In this document: positions 1 to 12,777 of the stretch, piece by piece
Numbering within the stretch: the first letter of the stretch is position 1
Layout of the letters: the number at the start of each line of letters is the position of its first letter
NCBI GenBank assembly: GCA_037447655.1
Contig: JBBHKE010003581.1
Coordinates: forward strand, 1-64,000
Reading direction: 5' to 3'
DNA: 64,000 nucleotides
From: Zygnema cylindricum
Lineage: Eukaryota > Streptophyta > Zygnematophyceae > Zygnematales > Zygnemataceae
Translations under genes and position numbers: made by a program
Notes under the pieces: generated by a model
Database searches by the model: none
The model's input: only the letters and a program-made list of their open reading frames with translations
What the model was told of the DNA's origin: nothing

Positions 1-3000
1 AGTATTGGCACCTTGCATTGGTATCAAAGATGCACATCGGTATAAGCCCATTACATTAGGAAAATAAAAAATATAGCATCAGTACATCGCAACACATGGT
101 GCCAATCGATACGTATCGGTTGGCCTAACTGGTTACCCGATTCGGTGTGATGCAATACACATACCTTGATATTGTACACCTAACTGATATCTCCCAAAAT
201 TGTGGAACTTTTCTAACAATTAGGAATTCCATGGTTATCACTTAATCTTTTGTAGATCTGTCAAAAAGACTTTTCCTCGAAAGCCTTCAATTTTTTTCGG
301 GATACCCATGTCGTTTGAAAGTCATAGAAAAATAAGCATGGTCCATATACATTAAGGGAATGTTTCGGAGGCTTATAGATCTTTATATACGTTGAAATCT
401 AATGGTAAAATGAAATTTATTCTTTTAACACAGACGTGAAACTTAACAACAAGCATAGAACATAAAAGGCGTTTTAAATTTTGTCACCCTCATGAAGACT
501 AACGAATTATTAAACAATATGAAAGCCTTAAAAGTTTCAAAGTAGGCTAAATATACGAAACACGTGGAAACACTTGATTGAGGCTGATTTTGAACAATAT
601 AATGTTAGCAAACGAACAATTGTGGAAAAAGTTTAAGACAACTGAGACGACTTGAACCAATCAAGTTCAAAACAGAAAAAACGTTGTTTTATTCCTTCGT
701 TGTATTTACTTTGTTCATTTTGTGTTTCTTATCCTTAGTCTTACTCGAATGTTTATAGATGTTTTGTTAAATGGCCCTTTGAGGATTTCTATTTTACTTG
801 TCACACTAATATTAGGAGTAATATTTACATAAATTGATGAACATTTTCTGGAGAGTGGAGCCGTATTGATAGATGACGAAAAGCAAGATGGAGAAAAAAT
901 GAAGCGAGGGAATAAAACACATATGAAGTAAATAGACACAATCAACAAGTTTGACAATGAAACTAAAAACCATAATTGAGCCAAAAAATGACATCATAAA
1001 GAATTGAGCGTGAAATTTATGTTGTCATTTCCTGTTACTGAATAGAAAAATGTGTGCAAAAAAAAAAAAAACGAAATCCCTATCCACTTGTAAATTTTCA
1101 TTTCCCACCACATGGGTTCACCGAAAATGTTCAGAAACCATCCATCTGTTCTTTCCTCTTTCCCTCTAACCTTTTCGAATACATATAAATATCGGAAAAA
1201 AAAAACAGTGTTTCGTTTCCACCAGCACTGTTTTTTTAACATCTCTCAAAAAGTTTTTATCAATATAGACATTCAAACTCTTAGTTTTTCGTAATACCCT
1301 CTCGCATCCATTTTGACGATACAGATGCAGTACATTTCATAAGAAAATTACTTGTGCAAATTTTTTGTTGTCTTATCTGGATCGAAAGGAAAAAAACATT
1401 TCAATTTCAGTTACTTGTAGAAACTGGGAGCCACAACATTAGCTAAACACTGGATTCCCAAACAGATTAAAAAAGTAATCAAACAAGCAATCAAGTTATA
1501 AATTTTATGTTAAAGAGTTATGTTCTGATCACATCACACAAATGTTCAATTTTGATGGACTATTTAGTTATCCAAGAAATATGTAAGAATTAAAAAGGAT
1601 AGTTTATTAATTTATGTGTTTTTTGATGTGGGTCCTGAGTGTTTTTAACAGAAAAATTTGCTTCATGATGACATGCATAATTTAACATTTCTTAAGCATT
1701 CCCTGGAAAACCCTTGAATATTTGAATTCTTGTAGGCTAAGAAAATTTATACAAGGATTCTTCATGGATAAATACTAATGTGGTCAGGTGATATTAAAGT
1801 TAAAGGTTAATGATTTATATATCTTAAAAATAATGCACAGTTTCATCCTATTAAAATATACAAAGTTTCCCAGGATTAGAACAGATAAATCATAAAGAAT
1901 ATCAATTTGGTCCAACGGTTCAATTATCATCATATTTTGCTATGTTAATACATTGATATCTGTCACCCTTTGAATATTTAGAAATTGTTTGAGTGTTTTG
2001 AATTGTGAACCTCTGCTTCTGTACTTCCTTCTTCCCCACCGTTTAATTCTCCCCCACTCAGAGATAGATAGACAAAACACCCTAAAAAACCCTGTAAGAC
2101 CCTAAAAGGACTCAGTAATATAAGTTAAACATGTTACAGTTAGTGTAGAATTTTCAAGATGCCACTATAAACTACAATGGCACCTAGGATATCAAGAAAT
2201 GCTCATGTAATGTGTCCACAACAAAAAACCTTCAAAAGTTTGACAGGGTTTTTACTATAGTTTGACAACATGTTACAATAGTTCATAACAATTTACAATA
2301 CCTTGACAAGAATAGGCATAATTTGGCATCATATTCCGATAGTTAAATTGAAGATTTTACAATACGTATCATAATATTCTGGCTTATAGTGACACCATTT
2401 TACGGCAGTTTGAGATAGACGCCTAGTGTAAGTAGCATTTATGATGCAGGGAGAAGCCATAAAAACAAATACACTGCCACTACTAGTAGAGTGAGTACCT
2501 CTGATTCAAGGGAGTGTTTTTTGGCTGCAAAATCATAATCTGGTATTTATAGTTCCTATTAGGCATGTGACCTATAATGAGACAGGTCCAAACCATGATT
2601 TAGTGTGATCGGTACTAAATCCACTTTCACGTTAATAATTCCCAATTTTCACGGGGATGCAAGGTGTTGACGAATCGGTCACCTTTTGACACGTGTCGAC
2701 TTGTGAGGAAAAGTAAATCACGGAGATTGACTTTTACGTCGTGGGTTTGCTGTGAGGATTTACGCATCACTCGAGGTCGATGAAGGGGTGGTGGTAAGCG
2801 AGAAGGAGATTTAAGATGCAAAATGGTTGATAGTTAGTAACATTCATTTTGAATCGTACAAACAGTAATCTTATCTTTCACTAACAGATGTGGAATGAAA
2901 AGATTGTCAATCAAACAAGCAAGTGAACAACATTCATACATTCAAATAAAAAAACGGAAAAAGTGTAAAGACAATTTACTACATAACGTCGTAATTGCAA

Positions 3001-3056
3001 TTTATGATGGCTTGCGCTTTGATCCTATTATACATTGAGGCACAATTGATGCTTTT
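1..3056. other. AT-rich intergenic stretch, no gene seen
   Basis: No open frame here shows a recognisable domain, and the short frames lack consistent splice signals. The stretch is AT-rich with scattered homopolymer runs. Its right part should hold the 3' untranslated region and polyadenylation site of the minus-strand LRR gene that ends at 3057, but I saw no decisive signal. Confidence 0.5.
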
Positions 3057-6000
3057 TTAGCCACACATTAGACTATATTTAAAACCCCACTTTGAAACAA
3101 ACATCTTTAAGATACCTGGTAAGTTATTCATCGAAAGCGTACCCATGCAAGTGTATTTATTTTTAGCGTTGTTATAGCCTTTGTCGCATGTGCATTTGAA
3201 TGTTTTCCCATCCGTACCGATGGAGCAAATTCCAAATCCTCCACATGGTCCCCCGGCTTGTGTTGCACTACAAAATGCCGTACATACGCTTTTACTACGT
3301 TGACCTTTGGTAGTGCACCTTGATGGGAGAGATGAGTTGAAAAGACAATTGCTCCTTAATTCCTTACAATTCGGGTGCCCATTGCCTTTGATGATTGGCC
3401 CCACAAAGTAGTTGTGGGAAATATCACTAGCACACATGGGGATTAATAGAAATTGAAAAAACGTTAGAGATGCATGAAAAGCTATAAGTTTGACAGAATT
3501 TCAAAAGCATCTAGTGACGATTCAGAGGTATAAGTGGGGAAGTTTAATTTTTTACAATTTGATGTCATTAACCAATCGTTTTGACGACAGCTAATGTCTC
3601 AACTAGCTAGTGACCTTAAAATATGATATACTTACCTTCTATAGATAAAGTATTCTACATGCCACAGTTAAGTGTCTTGCACACCATTTTTGCGTCATTC
3701 CATTCATTAGATTTAATTCACCTTAACTTACAAAATAAATAACAAGCTTTTACCACAATGTATATATGTGGATACAGTATACATAATACTCAAATCTAGT
3801 CCATTGACTGTCTCTAACAATACTTTTTGTATAACCTCAGGAAACTGATTAAACCATCATTTATTTAAGTTCATGCTCAGAATATTTTCTCACACAAAAA
3901 TACAAATCAATAAAATAGGCTTACACGACATAAATGCATTATGGTTGCCAATTGATGTGAGCCTTACAAGTTTTGGATTGACTTCATCTGAACGATAGAT
4001 TTTGGAATGCCTCCACTTAATTGGTTGAAAGAAAGTTGTCTGCGGTACCACCCATCCCCACCTTCTCTCCGCCCAAATGCTGCCTTAAGAAATTCGAAGT
4101 GAAGATTCCGACATAATTTATGACCAAATTTTGTGCGTAGAGTATAACACAAACGAAATTTATTTGGACAGAATGAAACGACAGACCATTTCTCTCTCAT
4201 TCCCTATTTCCCGAAAAAAATAATGATGTGGAGGGAGAGAGAGCGAGAGAAAGAAAGAGAGAAAGTAATGTGTCTTACGCGTGGAGAAGTGATGTTAATA
4301 AGCCGATGGAATTTGGAATGTTTCCGCCCAGTTTGTTGCCATTTAAATATCTGTGCACCAATTTCCGACTAATTCAATGCTCTTTTAGTTAATATAAAAG
4401 AAACTAGATTCAAATGAAATCTATGATGCAAGATATTATATCCAGTTTTTTGTGAACAAAATTGATGTGGAGACACCATTCGATAGACAAAACAGCCATA
4501 GAATAATGTCTTACAAGTATTTGAGAGATTTCAATTGACCGATGGAATCCGGAATCTTCCCACTCAATTGGTTGTAAGATATGTCCCTGTGACGTCACCC
4601 ATCAAACATCCCTCCACCAGTTCCACCATTCCCAAATTCTCCTTGTTAGTGTGAATCGAAGACTCCATTATAACATACAATAAGATTTGTTGAGCTTCTT
4701 GTAATTGAAATTGATGTGGATACTTGAGAGAAACTGAATCATCTATTGTCTTACAAGAGTTGAAGGGATGTCATTTGACCGATCGAATCCGGAAGTTTTC
4801 CACTTACTTGGTTAAAATGTGCATCTCTGTCAGACCCGTTTTGGCCCAAAACTTTTTCAATTAATGCGAATTATAGATTCATCTACAAACCGTTGAATCA
4901 AGATGTTAGAAACGAAATCGATGTTAAAAACGTGCAATAAATCAATCATCTATATTTTCATGGGTCTTACATTTCTTTGAGGAATTTCAACTGACCGATG
5001 GAATTCGGAATAATTCCAGAAAATTTGTTCCCGTATATTTTTCTGCCAAAAACTCCACATGAAAAAGCAAATTTACCATCAGTTTTACGCCAAAAAACCT
5101 CATATTTAGTGTGAATTGTGGATCAAAGTACACAAAATAATAAAATAAAATGAAAACAACCTTATAAATGTGCAGTCAATGGAATTAAATTAATGGACGG
5201 AATTTTCAAAGAAAAAATATGAAATTGTGATCAAAATTTCCTTACAATTCTTGGAGGTACTTCAATTTACCGATGGAATTCGGAATGCTTCCTTCCAAGC
5301 CTCTGTTGTCATACAAATGTCTATTTCTCCCCCATTCCCTCCAAATTCCCTCTCCCTAATCCCCTCAAAATTTCTCAAATTAGTATACCTTACAATCCCA
5401 ACATAAAAAAAATAAAAAAATCAAAAGACGTAACTTTTTGGGATACAGATTCGGTGTCTTTCTCACCTTTCAATTACCACTTAAATTCACTTACAAGGCT
5501 ATTAAAGTGCCATTAAAGGTTATATAAAAAGAAGGCTCCATCCTAAAAACATTTATTTATTTTTAAGAAATTCAAACATAGTTAACGGTTCAAATTCAAA
5601 TGTACTTCTTCATTGAGACATCTGTAGTGATCCAATTTAGTATTTTACTTTCTGCATATAAAAAATAAAACAAATAAACCAAAAAAAAAAACAAAAAATA
5701 TGCAATTTTTTTTTCCGTTTACATGACTTACAAAATTTTCAGATTTGTGAGATTTCCAATTTCCGGCGCAATTCTCCCACCCAGATCCATGGTGGGAAGG
5801 AGCCTGTTTTCCCCCTCCCGTAACTCGTAAATAAACTCAATCTCTCTCTCCCTCCCTCTTTTATCTTCTCTTACTCTCCTTTCTTTTCCTGCCATATCTC
5901 CAAGTCTCCATTCCTCATTTGCTCTCCCCATCTTTTCCTCTCTCCGTCTCCTTTCCTCCTCTCCAACACTCCATTTTTCCTTTACTCACTACTCCTTTAC

Positions 6001-7182
6001 CTTCCCCCCTCACACCCTCCCCATCCGTCTTTCTCATCTCTCTCTCTCCCTCCCTTCATCCCTCACACTTTAACAACTCGACCGAAGTCATAAAAATAAG
6101 AGAGTCGTCACTCCCATAAGAAGCGATTCTAGCTTCACACGATCGTCAGGAAGCTATCTCTAGTCTCCCTCCATCCGTCCCCCTTCCTCCACCTCCTCCT
6201 CACCCTCCCCCTCCCTCTCCTTTTCCTTTCCCTCCCTCTCTCCCTCTCCCTCTCAGTCCTCTCCCGCTCTCGCTTCCTCTCCCTCTCCATTTCTCCCTCA
6301 AACTTTAACGACTCCATGAGAGTCGTCGCACCAAAAATTGGAAATGCACCCCATCCATTCCCCTCCATCCCTCCCTCTGCCTCCTTCCTCCCTTTCCTCC
6401 CATTCCCTCCTTCCTTTCCTCCCCGTCCCCCTCTTCCCTCCCTCCCCCCCTCCCTCCCTCCCTCCCTCCCTCCCTCCATCTCTCTCTCTCTCCCTTCATG
6501 CCTCACACTTTAACGACTCGCCCGGAGTTGTCGCACAAGAAGCGTCGCAGGTTGCATGCGACGATTGGAAAAGCTCCTCCCTCCTTCATGGCCGCCCTCA
6601 CCTTCTCCAGTGCCGCCTCTGCCGGGGAGGGGGGGGAGGGAGGGAGGGAGGGAGGGAGGGAGGGATGAAAATAGAAGGAGAGAGAGGGACGGGTAAAGAG
6701 CGGATTGGGAAATAGCCGAAGGTGTGGAAAGGGAGGGACAGCGAGGGAGAGAAGGGGATTTTAAAAAAAGAGGGAGGGAGAGGGTGAGGGAGGGAGGGAT
6801 CTGGAGGGAGAGAGGGAATGAGAGGGAGGGGGGGCAAAGAGAGAGGGACGGAAAGAGAGAGGGGAGGCATAAATAAAGAAACAGATATTATGGGAGGAAG
6901 GAAGCGAGAGAGGGAGAGGAATAGAGCGTAGTGTGTGTATGAGAGAGAGATAGAAGGAGAGAGAAAAATAAAATCAAGGGAAAAAATAGATAAGAGGTCA
7001 TGTCGCACGTGTGAGAAGAGAACGGGTCGAAGGACCGACCAGGGAGGAGAGGGAGAGGGAGAGGGAGAGGGAGGGGAAGGAGGGGAAAACTCACTGTCTG
7101 TAGCAGCCATTTTCCCCGTGAAGTTCTGGGCCCACACGTGTGAGATGGATAAGAGAAGAAGAATGACCTTGAGGGCCGCCAT
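3057..7182 (-). CDS. secreted LRR protein with EGF-like C-terminus, ten exons
   Basis: Exons read on the minus strand: 7182-7095, 6618-6507, 5803-5732, 5320-5246, 5042-4971, 4826-4755, 4586-4515, 4350-4279, 4039-3968, 3426-3057. They sum to 1077 nt, 358 residues plus stop, with every junction GT-AG and in phase. Exon 1 encodes a signal peptide (hydrophobic core LKVILLLLSI). Exon 2 is an LRR N-cap with Cys, ending CDNSGRVVK. Seven exons each carry one LRR of the IPxSIGxL plant type; six are 72 nt and one is 75 nt, all in phase 2. The last exon finishes an LRR (HNYFVGP) and then holds a Cys-rich EGF-like module (GGPCGGFGIC, CTCDKGY). No transmembrane helix or kinase follows before the stop, so it is probably a secreted or wall-bound recognition protein; ligand unknown. 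The start is the ATG at 7182, directly before the hydrophobic core; an upstream in-frame ATG at 7206 would add eight polar residues. Confidence 0.85.
6066..6160 (-). pseudogene. second degenerate copy of the LRR N-cap exon
   Basis: On the minus strand it keeps AATCGCTTCTTATG, GGTCGAGTTGTTAAAGT and the donor GTGAGG, so the end resembles the last codons of exon 2 (6618-6507). An insertion and in-frame stops break the middle. It may still offer a donor site, but it cannot replace exon 2 in frame as read here. Confidence 0.55.
6298..6355 (-). pseudogene. degenerate copy of the LRR N-cap exon
   Basis: On the minus strand this segment matches the 3' part of LRR exon 2 (6618-6507): a GCATTTCCAAT-like start, a TGCGACGACTC block and GAGTCGTTAAAGT. 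About 24 bases are missing in the middle, and the donor GTGAGG has become TTGAGG. It lies between long pyrimidine-rich tracts inside the intron between exons 2 and 3. The missing donor makes use as an exon unlikely. Confidence 0.6.
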
Positions 7183-7214
7183 GGTCGAGATCTCGTCACG
7201 CCTCACTGTCTTGT

Positions 7215-7430
7215 GGGGAGAGGAGAGATAGGGGGAGAGGGAGAGGAGAGACAGGTGGAGAGGGAGAGGAGAGATCGGTGGAGAGGGAGAGGAGAGAAGT
7301 AGAGAGGGAGAGGAGAGATAGGTAGAGAGGGAGAGGAGAGAGGTAGAGAGGGAGAGGAGAGATAGGTAGAGAGGGAGAGGAGAGAGGTAGAGAGGGAGAG
7401 GAGAGATAGGTAGAGAGAGAGGGAGAGAAA
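7215..7430. repeat. GA-rich minisatellite upstream of the LRR gene
   Basis: Repeated blocks of the form GAGAGGGAGAGGAGAGA with GTAG or TAGGTA spacers. It starts about 30 bp upstream of the LRR start codon (minus strand), so it lies in the 5' leader or promoter of that gene. Confidence 0.8.
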
Positions 7431-8145
7431 ACCAACGAGAAACTACGGTTGTCCTTTTCCCCAGAAAGGAACAAAGTTCACATAACTAAAAGGAGGCGGA
7501 GCTTGTCACTACAGTACCGTACTGTACTTTCCACTAAAATTACAAATAGCGGACGAATCAACATGTACTTTGGCGGGCGAATAAAAAAGCGCCACGCCAC
7601 TTGAGAACAAAAAACCATTTAAATGCGAGACGTGACCTATTTTTTCTCCTGATCTAACGGTGCACGTAGGACGACAGCCAATCGTGGGAGTCGCGTCGGC
7701 AAATAATTTTTTTGACGCGGCACACGTGCCTTAGGGAAAAACTATTAAATTTCTTACGAAACAATTCCGGTGGCCATCCACGTGTCACCATTTTACGGGT
7801 ACATGCTTCTATATTTTAGTCCTGTGGAACACGAGAACACTACAATAGTACAAATGGACCGAAAACTTTGTCGTGGAGCTAAAGCCCTATTGGGGACGCT
7901 CTAATTTTTAGCGTCCCGACAAAGTAGGAGGAAATTTTCGTTGTGACGAAAGCTGCCCGAAGAACTTACGTTTTAACTTTTAGCGGATTGGATTGGATTT
8001 TGTCCGAAAGTGCGAACGCCTCCAACCGCCAAAAAGGTGTGACGTGGACAGGAAGAACCTGTAACGGTTTCTGGGTCGAGATTCGGACTCATGTAACCGG
8101 AAAAGTCAAGAAGTCAAACTGTCGTACATAAAAAGTTTCAGACTA
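7431..8145. other. intergenic stretch, no gene seen
   Basis: No coding signal. A 62-codon plus-strand frame at 7943-8131 has no recognisable domain. The stretch contains several GTAC-rich words typical of the whole window. Confidence 0.4.
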
Positions 8146-8361
8146 CACCGTGTATCGCTATTAGTGTTTATAATTTTTTCGCCACTTCAAACATCTTTTC
8201 TCCGTACACACTTGTTTGATTTTCAATTTGAGACCGCCAATCGGAAACTGAGAGCCTTACCTTTCAATCAAAACCGTCAGATCTAAAAACAGCAATCGTG
8301 TACGGAGAAAAGATGTTTAAAGAGACGAAAAAAACATTAGCACTAATAACGATTTACGGTG
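8146..8361. mobile_element. MITE, CACCG-end family, copy 1
   Basis: Flanked by TA on both sides. The left end CACCGTGTATCGCTATTAG is inverted at the right end (CTAATAACGATTTACGGTG). Inner inverted blocks are AAACATCTTTTCTCCGTACA and its complement around 8310. The TA flanks and long imperfect hairpin suggest a Tc1/mariner-type non-autonomous element; no transposase is encoded. Confidence 0.75.
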
Positions 8362-8749
8362 TAACGTAAATTGTACTTCAACTTGTGCACTTCCTTTGTA
8401 CGACAGAAAAAAATTGAGGAAAGCGACAGAAATTTAACCTAATTAGGACACGGGTAGATACCCTAACTGAACAGCAATGCAAGATTTGTATATGGAGGTC
8501 GAATACGTGAAAATATGAGGTGGTATAAACAACTTCTTAAGAAAATCCTTCATCCACGTGAACAACATGATGGAAGATTTTGAAGGAAAAGAACAAATGC
8601 GCGTGGGGCTCGCGCACGATTTACCAAGTTTATCATAACGACAAAATATCTTGTTAGCTGTACAAAGACAAAAATGTACAAATCACAACTCAAGAGGGTG
8701 TGACCATGTAATCGGAACTTTGAGATTGCATATAGTAAAAATTATAAGT

Positions 8750-9940
8750 ATTAGGGGATACTCCCATGTAATCGCAACTTGTTTTTGCTAATTTGTCATT
8801 AGTGAAGATTCTCCGTACTACTTTTTAAAAGTGTTCCAATATGTGGAAACGAAATAGTCACTTTGAGACGGTTAAAGACAGTGCATAAAACATGCGATGG
8901 TTGTAGACGTTTACAAAGCTTGCAACAGTTTTAGGCGACTACAAAACTACACCGTGAATCGTAATTAGCGTTGTTAACGCTAATCCCGTCACCCCCAATT
9001 TTGACCTTAAAATCTTTAAATAGAATAAATTACGATTCACGGTGTACACCGTGCATCCCTTAAAGTGTAAATAACACTATATCGGCGACCCTAAATTTTG
9101 ACCTTCGAACCTAAAATAGAATTAACAATACTATTTTTTTCTTTACTTTAATATAGGTACGGTCTAATTAGCGTCAATGACTCTAAATTGTTCGGCTATT
9201 AAATAGTGTAGTGCACGAAATATTCCATCCCAAAACATACCCTCGAACTGCTCTTCGAAACTCGAAATAAATTAACCCTCGAACTTAAATAGAAAAATAA
9301 TTCCATTTTTTTCCTTTAAGGTAGTATAAATACAGTTTAATTAGTGTCAACGACGCTAATTTGGGTAGTTATTATAAAGCGTAAGGTACAAAATGTGCCA
9401 TTCCATACTAAGACTGTTTGTTAGTTCATACAAATGTAGAGAAAAAGTGTCATATAATGACGTGAAGACGAGAAAGTGAGTTTGGTGTTGACACTGGAAA
9501 GCGAACTCAACTTTGGTTTTTAATTAATGAAAGCTAAGGAGATCACCCGAACATCTTCTCATTGGTTCAGACGTCAACTATGTAAACGCAAGCCATACAG
9601 GTGTCACTCTTGGAGTTTGTATCCAAACTAGTTCTAGATGATAAATTAGCGCTAATGTTTCTTAGCATTATGTCTTTTGACCCAAAATGGAGTTTATAAC
9701 ATTATTTATTTCTTTACACTAATAAATAATTTACACAAATATCGGCTCACGATGTAGTGGCGACTATTTTAGGCGCATACCATTTTACAACATTGTTGAT
9801 ATCAAAGTTTTGTGACATTGTAACGTCATTCTCACTTGTGACAACGTCGACATCACTAATCCTAAAACCTTGCGCCATGGCTTTGCGATACATTTTTTCG
9901 TCTTTTATCACTTTATATGCCACCAATCAAAAGTAGTTAA
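8750..9940. repeat. dispersed repeat with inserted or merged MITE pieces
   Basis: Blocks at 8750-8945 and 9800-9940 resemble, at roughly two thirds identity by eye, 28855-29230 (shared words GAAGATTCTC, GTACTACTTT, GACGACTACAAAAC, GCGTCGACGTCACT). Two similar units at 9055-9235 and 9236-9420 carry AATTAGTGTCAACGACGCTAA-type words and also resemble 28640-28850. No coding frame. Confidence 0.5.
8950..9044. mobile_element. short MITE, CACCG-end family, copy 2
   Basis: A 95-bp element flanked by TA. The left end CACCGTGAATCGTAATTAG is matched by the inverted right end AATTACGATTCACGGTG. The right flank continues as TACACCGTGCATC, another family end, so a second truncated copy may abut it. Confidence 0.65.
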
Positions 9941-11647
9941 AAACCTTTTTTAAAAAACTCTTTTATTTCACACCAATTTTTTCGTGTTTCATTCAAAGAA
10001 GTGGGAGAAATGAACGTAAATGTGAGGTGGAGGGGAGGAATTGATGACGTCATAAACTATTGCAAAGGACCCGAGAATGCCAGGAAAGGTTCGAGACCAT
10101 TCCAATTTTTCTCACTAAATACGCATAACAATGAGGAAAAAAAAACCTGTATACTCCATTGTGCAAAAATGTTCGAAAACCTATGACACGTAAGTAAAAG
10201 TTTTCCTATTTGTTATTGAGTGTTCCTTTGTCTTTATTGAATCTCGAATTGTTAAAAGTTAAAGTTTGAAGATGAGTTGGTTTCATACAATAACGCGTTA
10301 AAAAAAAGTAGACACTTTATTGTAGTATTTTCAAAGTTTCAAGGTGTCATCAATTGTACGAAACGGCAAAAGATTTCTCGTTACATATTCAATTTTGGAG
10401 GAAAACTAAAAAAAAAAGCTATTACTTTAACACACGGGCACACCCCTTGACCATATGAAATATTCAAACTATAATTTAGCATATGGAAAAAAAATGTCAC
10501 AATTTAGGACTCTAGCAAATGAACATATTTGCACAAATCAAGACCGACTTATGCATTTTTTTCTTCCCAAAAAGTAAAATCTCAGATGAAAGGGTTTTTA
10601 AAATACATCTAGAACTCCTCCAAGATTTTATTTTCTTGTATCGTAAAATTCAAAATGGTAAAAGATGTCTCCAGATAAAAAAAAAGCTATTTTAAAACAA
10701 TCATTAAAGTCCTAATTCAAAGAACATTCCCAAAAGGAAACAAACGAAGAAAACAAAAATAAACTATTTCAAGGATTCTTTTCTCAGCCAGCTAATCAAA
10801 GTGATGACATAAGTTGTCCAACACGGCCGCCATGAAAATGATTCTCTACACTCGTTCTTTTAAGAGCATTTTATGTAACTGCTATTTTTCTCTTCCAATA
10901 ACTACAAAATAATAAAATATGTGTTCATAAATTAGAGCTGCGCCTCGTTGACCTTTTACCCTTTACTCTTTGGAGGTTATAGCGGTTTTTCTCAAATTCT
11001 CATTTTGACCCAATAGAAGTGTTTTTCATGAACCAATGAAATCCAACCCTAGAAGATAGGTTGATACGTAAAGTCTTTATTGCAAAAATTGCTGGTAAAT
11101 CCATTTGTGTACAAAAGGGGTAAAAGGTAGGTTAATACACGAGCAATTGGCAACCACAACTTTCGGCAACTCAACATTCTCTCCTATGTGTAAATGGCGC
11201 ACTTTATAGATTCTTCGTATTTTTTGGATCTGCCCAACAAGAATGTATGCCTAATTGCTAACAAATGCCCACGTATGTCAAAATTTTGACATACGCCTAA
11301 ATGCTGACGGCCGCTTACGAGCAACAAAAATCCAAAACTTGCACGTATCAACCTCATCGTCCCATGGAAACTGACTCGAAGTACAATAGAGGTTAATAGA
11401 GTGACTCAGCTGGTAAAACCGTACAACAGTTTAGGGTAACATTCCATTAGACGAAAAGTGGGGTTTGTTACTGGATGTCGTACATTTTTGTACAGTGTCG
11501 TATAAAGCCGTACCATTTTTTTTTTGTTGTCAGACGAAACATCGTTACAGGAAAGTTGCCGGGAAACTCTAATGATGTAGGCGTAATTCTTGACCTAAGC
11601 ATGTTTCACTTTTTGAGATCCGCGAAGCAATCGCGCATATCATCTAG
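9941..11647. other. intergenic stretch, no gene seen
   Basis: AT-rich with poly-A and poly-T runs. The 61-codon frame at 10001-10186 and others have no recognisable domain, and I found no splice-consistent gene. Confidence 0.4.
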
Positions 11648-11685
11648 TGGGCCCCAACTCTCCTCGCGAGGAGAGTTGGGGCCCA
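11648..11685. repeat. 38-bp perfect palindrome without spacer
   Basis: Arms of 19 nt (TGGGCCCCAACTCTCCTCG and its exact reverse complement) meet at CTCGCGAG. Outside them CATC and GATG add four more pairs after a three-base mismatch on each side. It lies in non-coding DNA and could form a cruciform or be the core of a small transposon. Confidence 0.9.
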
Positions 11686-12777
11686 TTGGATGATTACCAT
11701 TGGTACTTGTGAAAAGGAAAAAAAATATCTACTTTGAACACGCGTGCACGTTGTACAGGCCGTGTGACGCGCGCCACGCTGTATGCACGTCAACCGAAAG
11801 TATCATCGCACGCTTTGTCCCACATCCACCGACCTTCAAAGTTTGCGGCTTTTTTTTGCCATTCTGTTTCGAAATTTTGATTTCCATTTTCAAAATTAAA
11901 ATTTGGACGCAAATTTTTTGTACGAATCATTAACCACCTCCGCTGATACGGATATTAATGTTTAGATTTTCCATTTGAAGAATATTTTTAGATTTCAAAA
12001 TGTGAACATTAACTACGTGGCACCAATCATAATTTTCAAAGGTTTTTCACTGGCCCGACACAATGGAGCGGACTTCCAGTAAACGTTGTCAGTAGACTCT
12101 TCCGTACATTTACTGGGACCGCCTAATGGAATGGTACCCTTAGAGCCATTAAGGGTGAAGTTCCATTAGGACATTGTGTAATTGTACGGCCAATATTACA
12201 GAATGATACAATTTGAAAGAAGTTCCATTGCGCAGAGTTTGTAATCCACATGTTAGCAAAAGAGTGGTGCCATGGATCTATAGATTTGAATTTTGAAAAA
12301 CGTCAATGATTTTCACACCAACCAGAAATCTTCATTTGCGTACCATGCACGTGCGTACCAAGTCATCATTCAACTCAACTTTTGTATTATTTGCAAACGC
12401 CTTGTCAAATACCACCTCAATTTTTTAGGGTTCCTGTTTTTAAGTGTGACAAATGAGCGTTGCAACAAATAGTGTGACGAATGGGCGCTAACAAAATTAG
12501 CGTGACAAAAGTGCGTTACTAGATTTCGTTTGTATTTTCTGTTGGATTTTTTAACTCATATATCGTGTGCGATTTTTTTTTATTTCCGTTGGTTGCAATC
12601 TTGACACGTTTGCTCAATATCCAACGTGTCGCGGCTCAATTTTTTCTGTAATTGGTGACGTAACTCGCGAGGTACATAACCAATCACTTTATAAATAAGG
12701 GAACGTTATTAACCTTCGAGGAAACCCTTATATAGGCGTCGTGTCTGTCTCGATTTTATTCTGTCACACGGTCGTAA
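11686..12777. other. intergenic stretch, no gene seen
   Basis: The 77-codon frame at 11700-11933 has no domain. Short related words (GTGACAAATGAGCG, GTGACGAATGGGCG, GTGACAAAAGTGCG) near 12447-12515 form a small degenerate tandem repeat. No other structure was recognised. Confidence 0.4.

Larger units (their letters stand above)
5833..6900. repeat. pyrimidine/purine-rich tracts in LRR introns
   Basis: Plus-strand CT-rich tracts (5835-6060, 6165-6297, 6356-6500) and a GA-rich tract (6625-6900) with runs of CCCT or GGGA. Read on the minus strand, the 6622-6665 tract is a pyrimidine run directly before the acceptor of exon 2, so part of it probably serves splicing. Long frames across these tracts are artefacts of composition. 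Confidence 0.8.

Noticed and set aside
3630-3680. Possible extra LRR exon between 3968 and 3426
   Set aside because: A donor-like GTAAG exists, but no LRR codons precede it and direct splicing of the flanking exons keeps the frame.
6598-7206. 202-codon minus-strand frame with Ser/Pro-rich tail
   Set aside because: Only the first 29 residues after 7182 are LRR exon 1; the rest reads through an intron of pyrimidine repeat.
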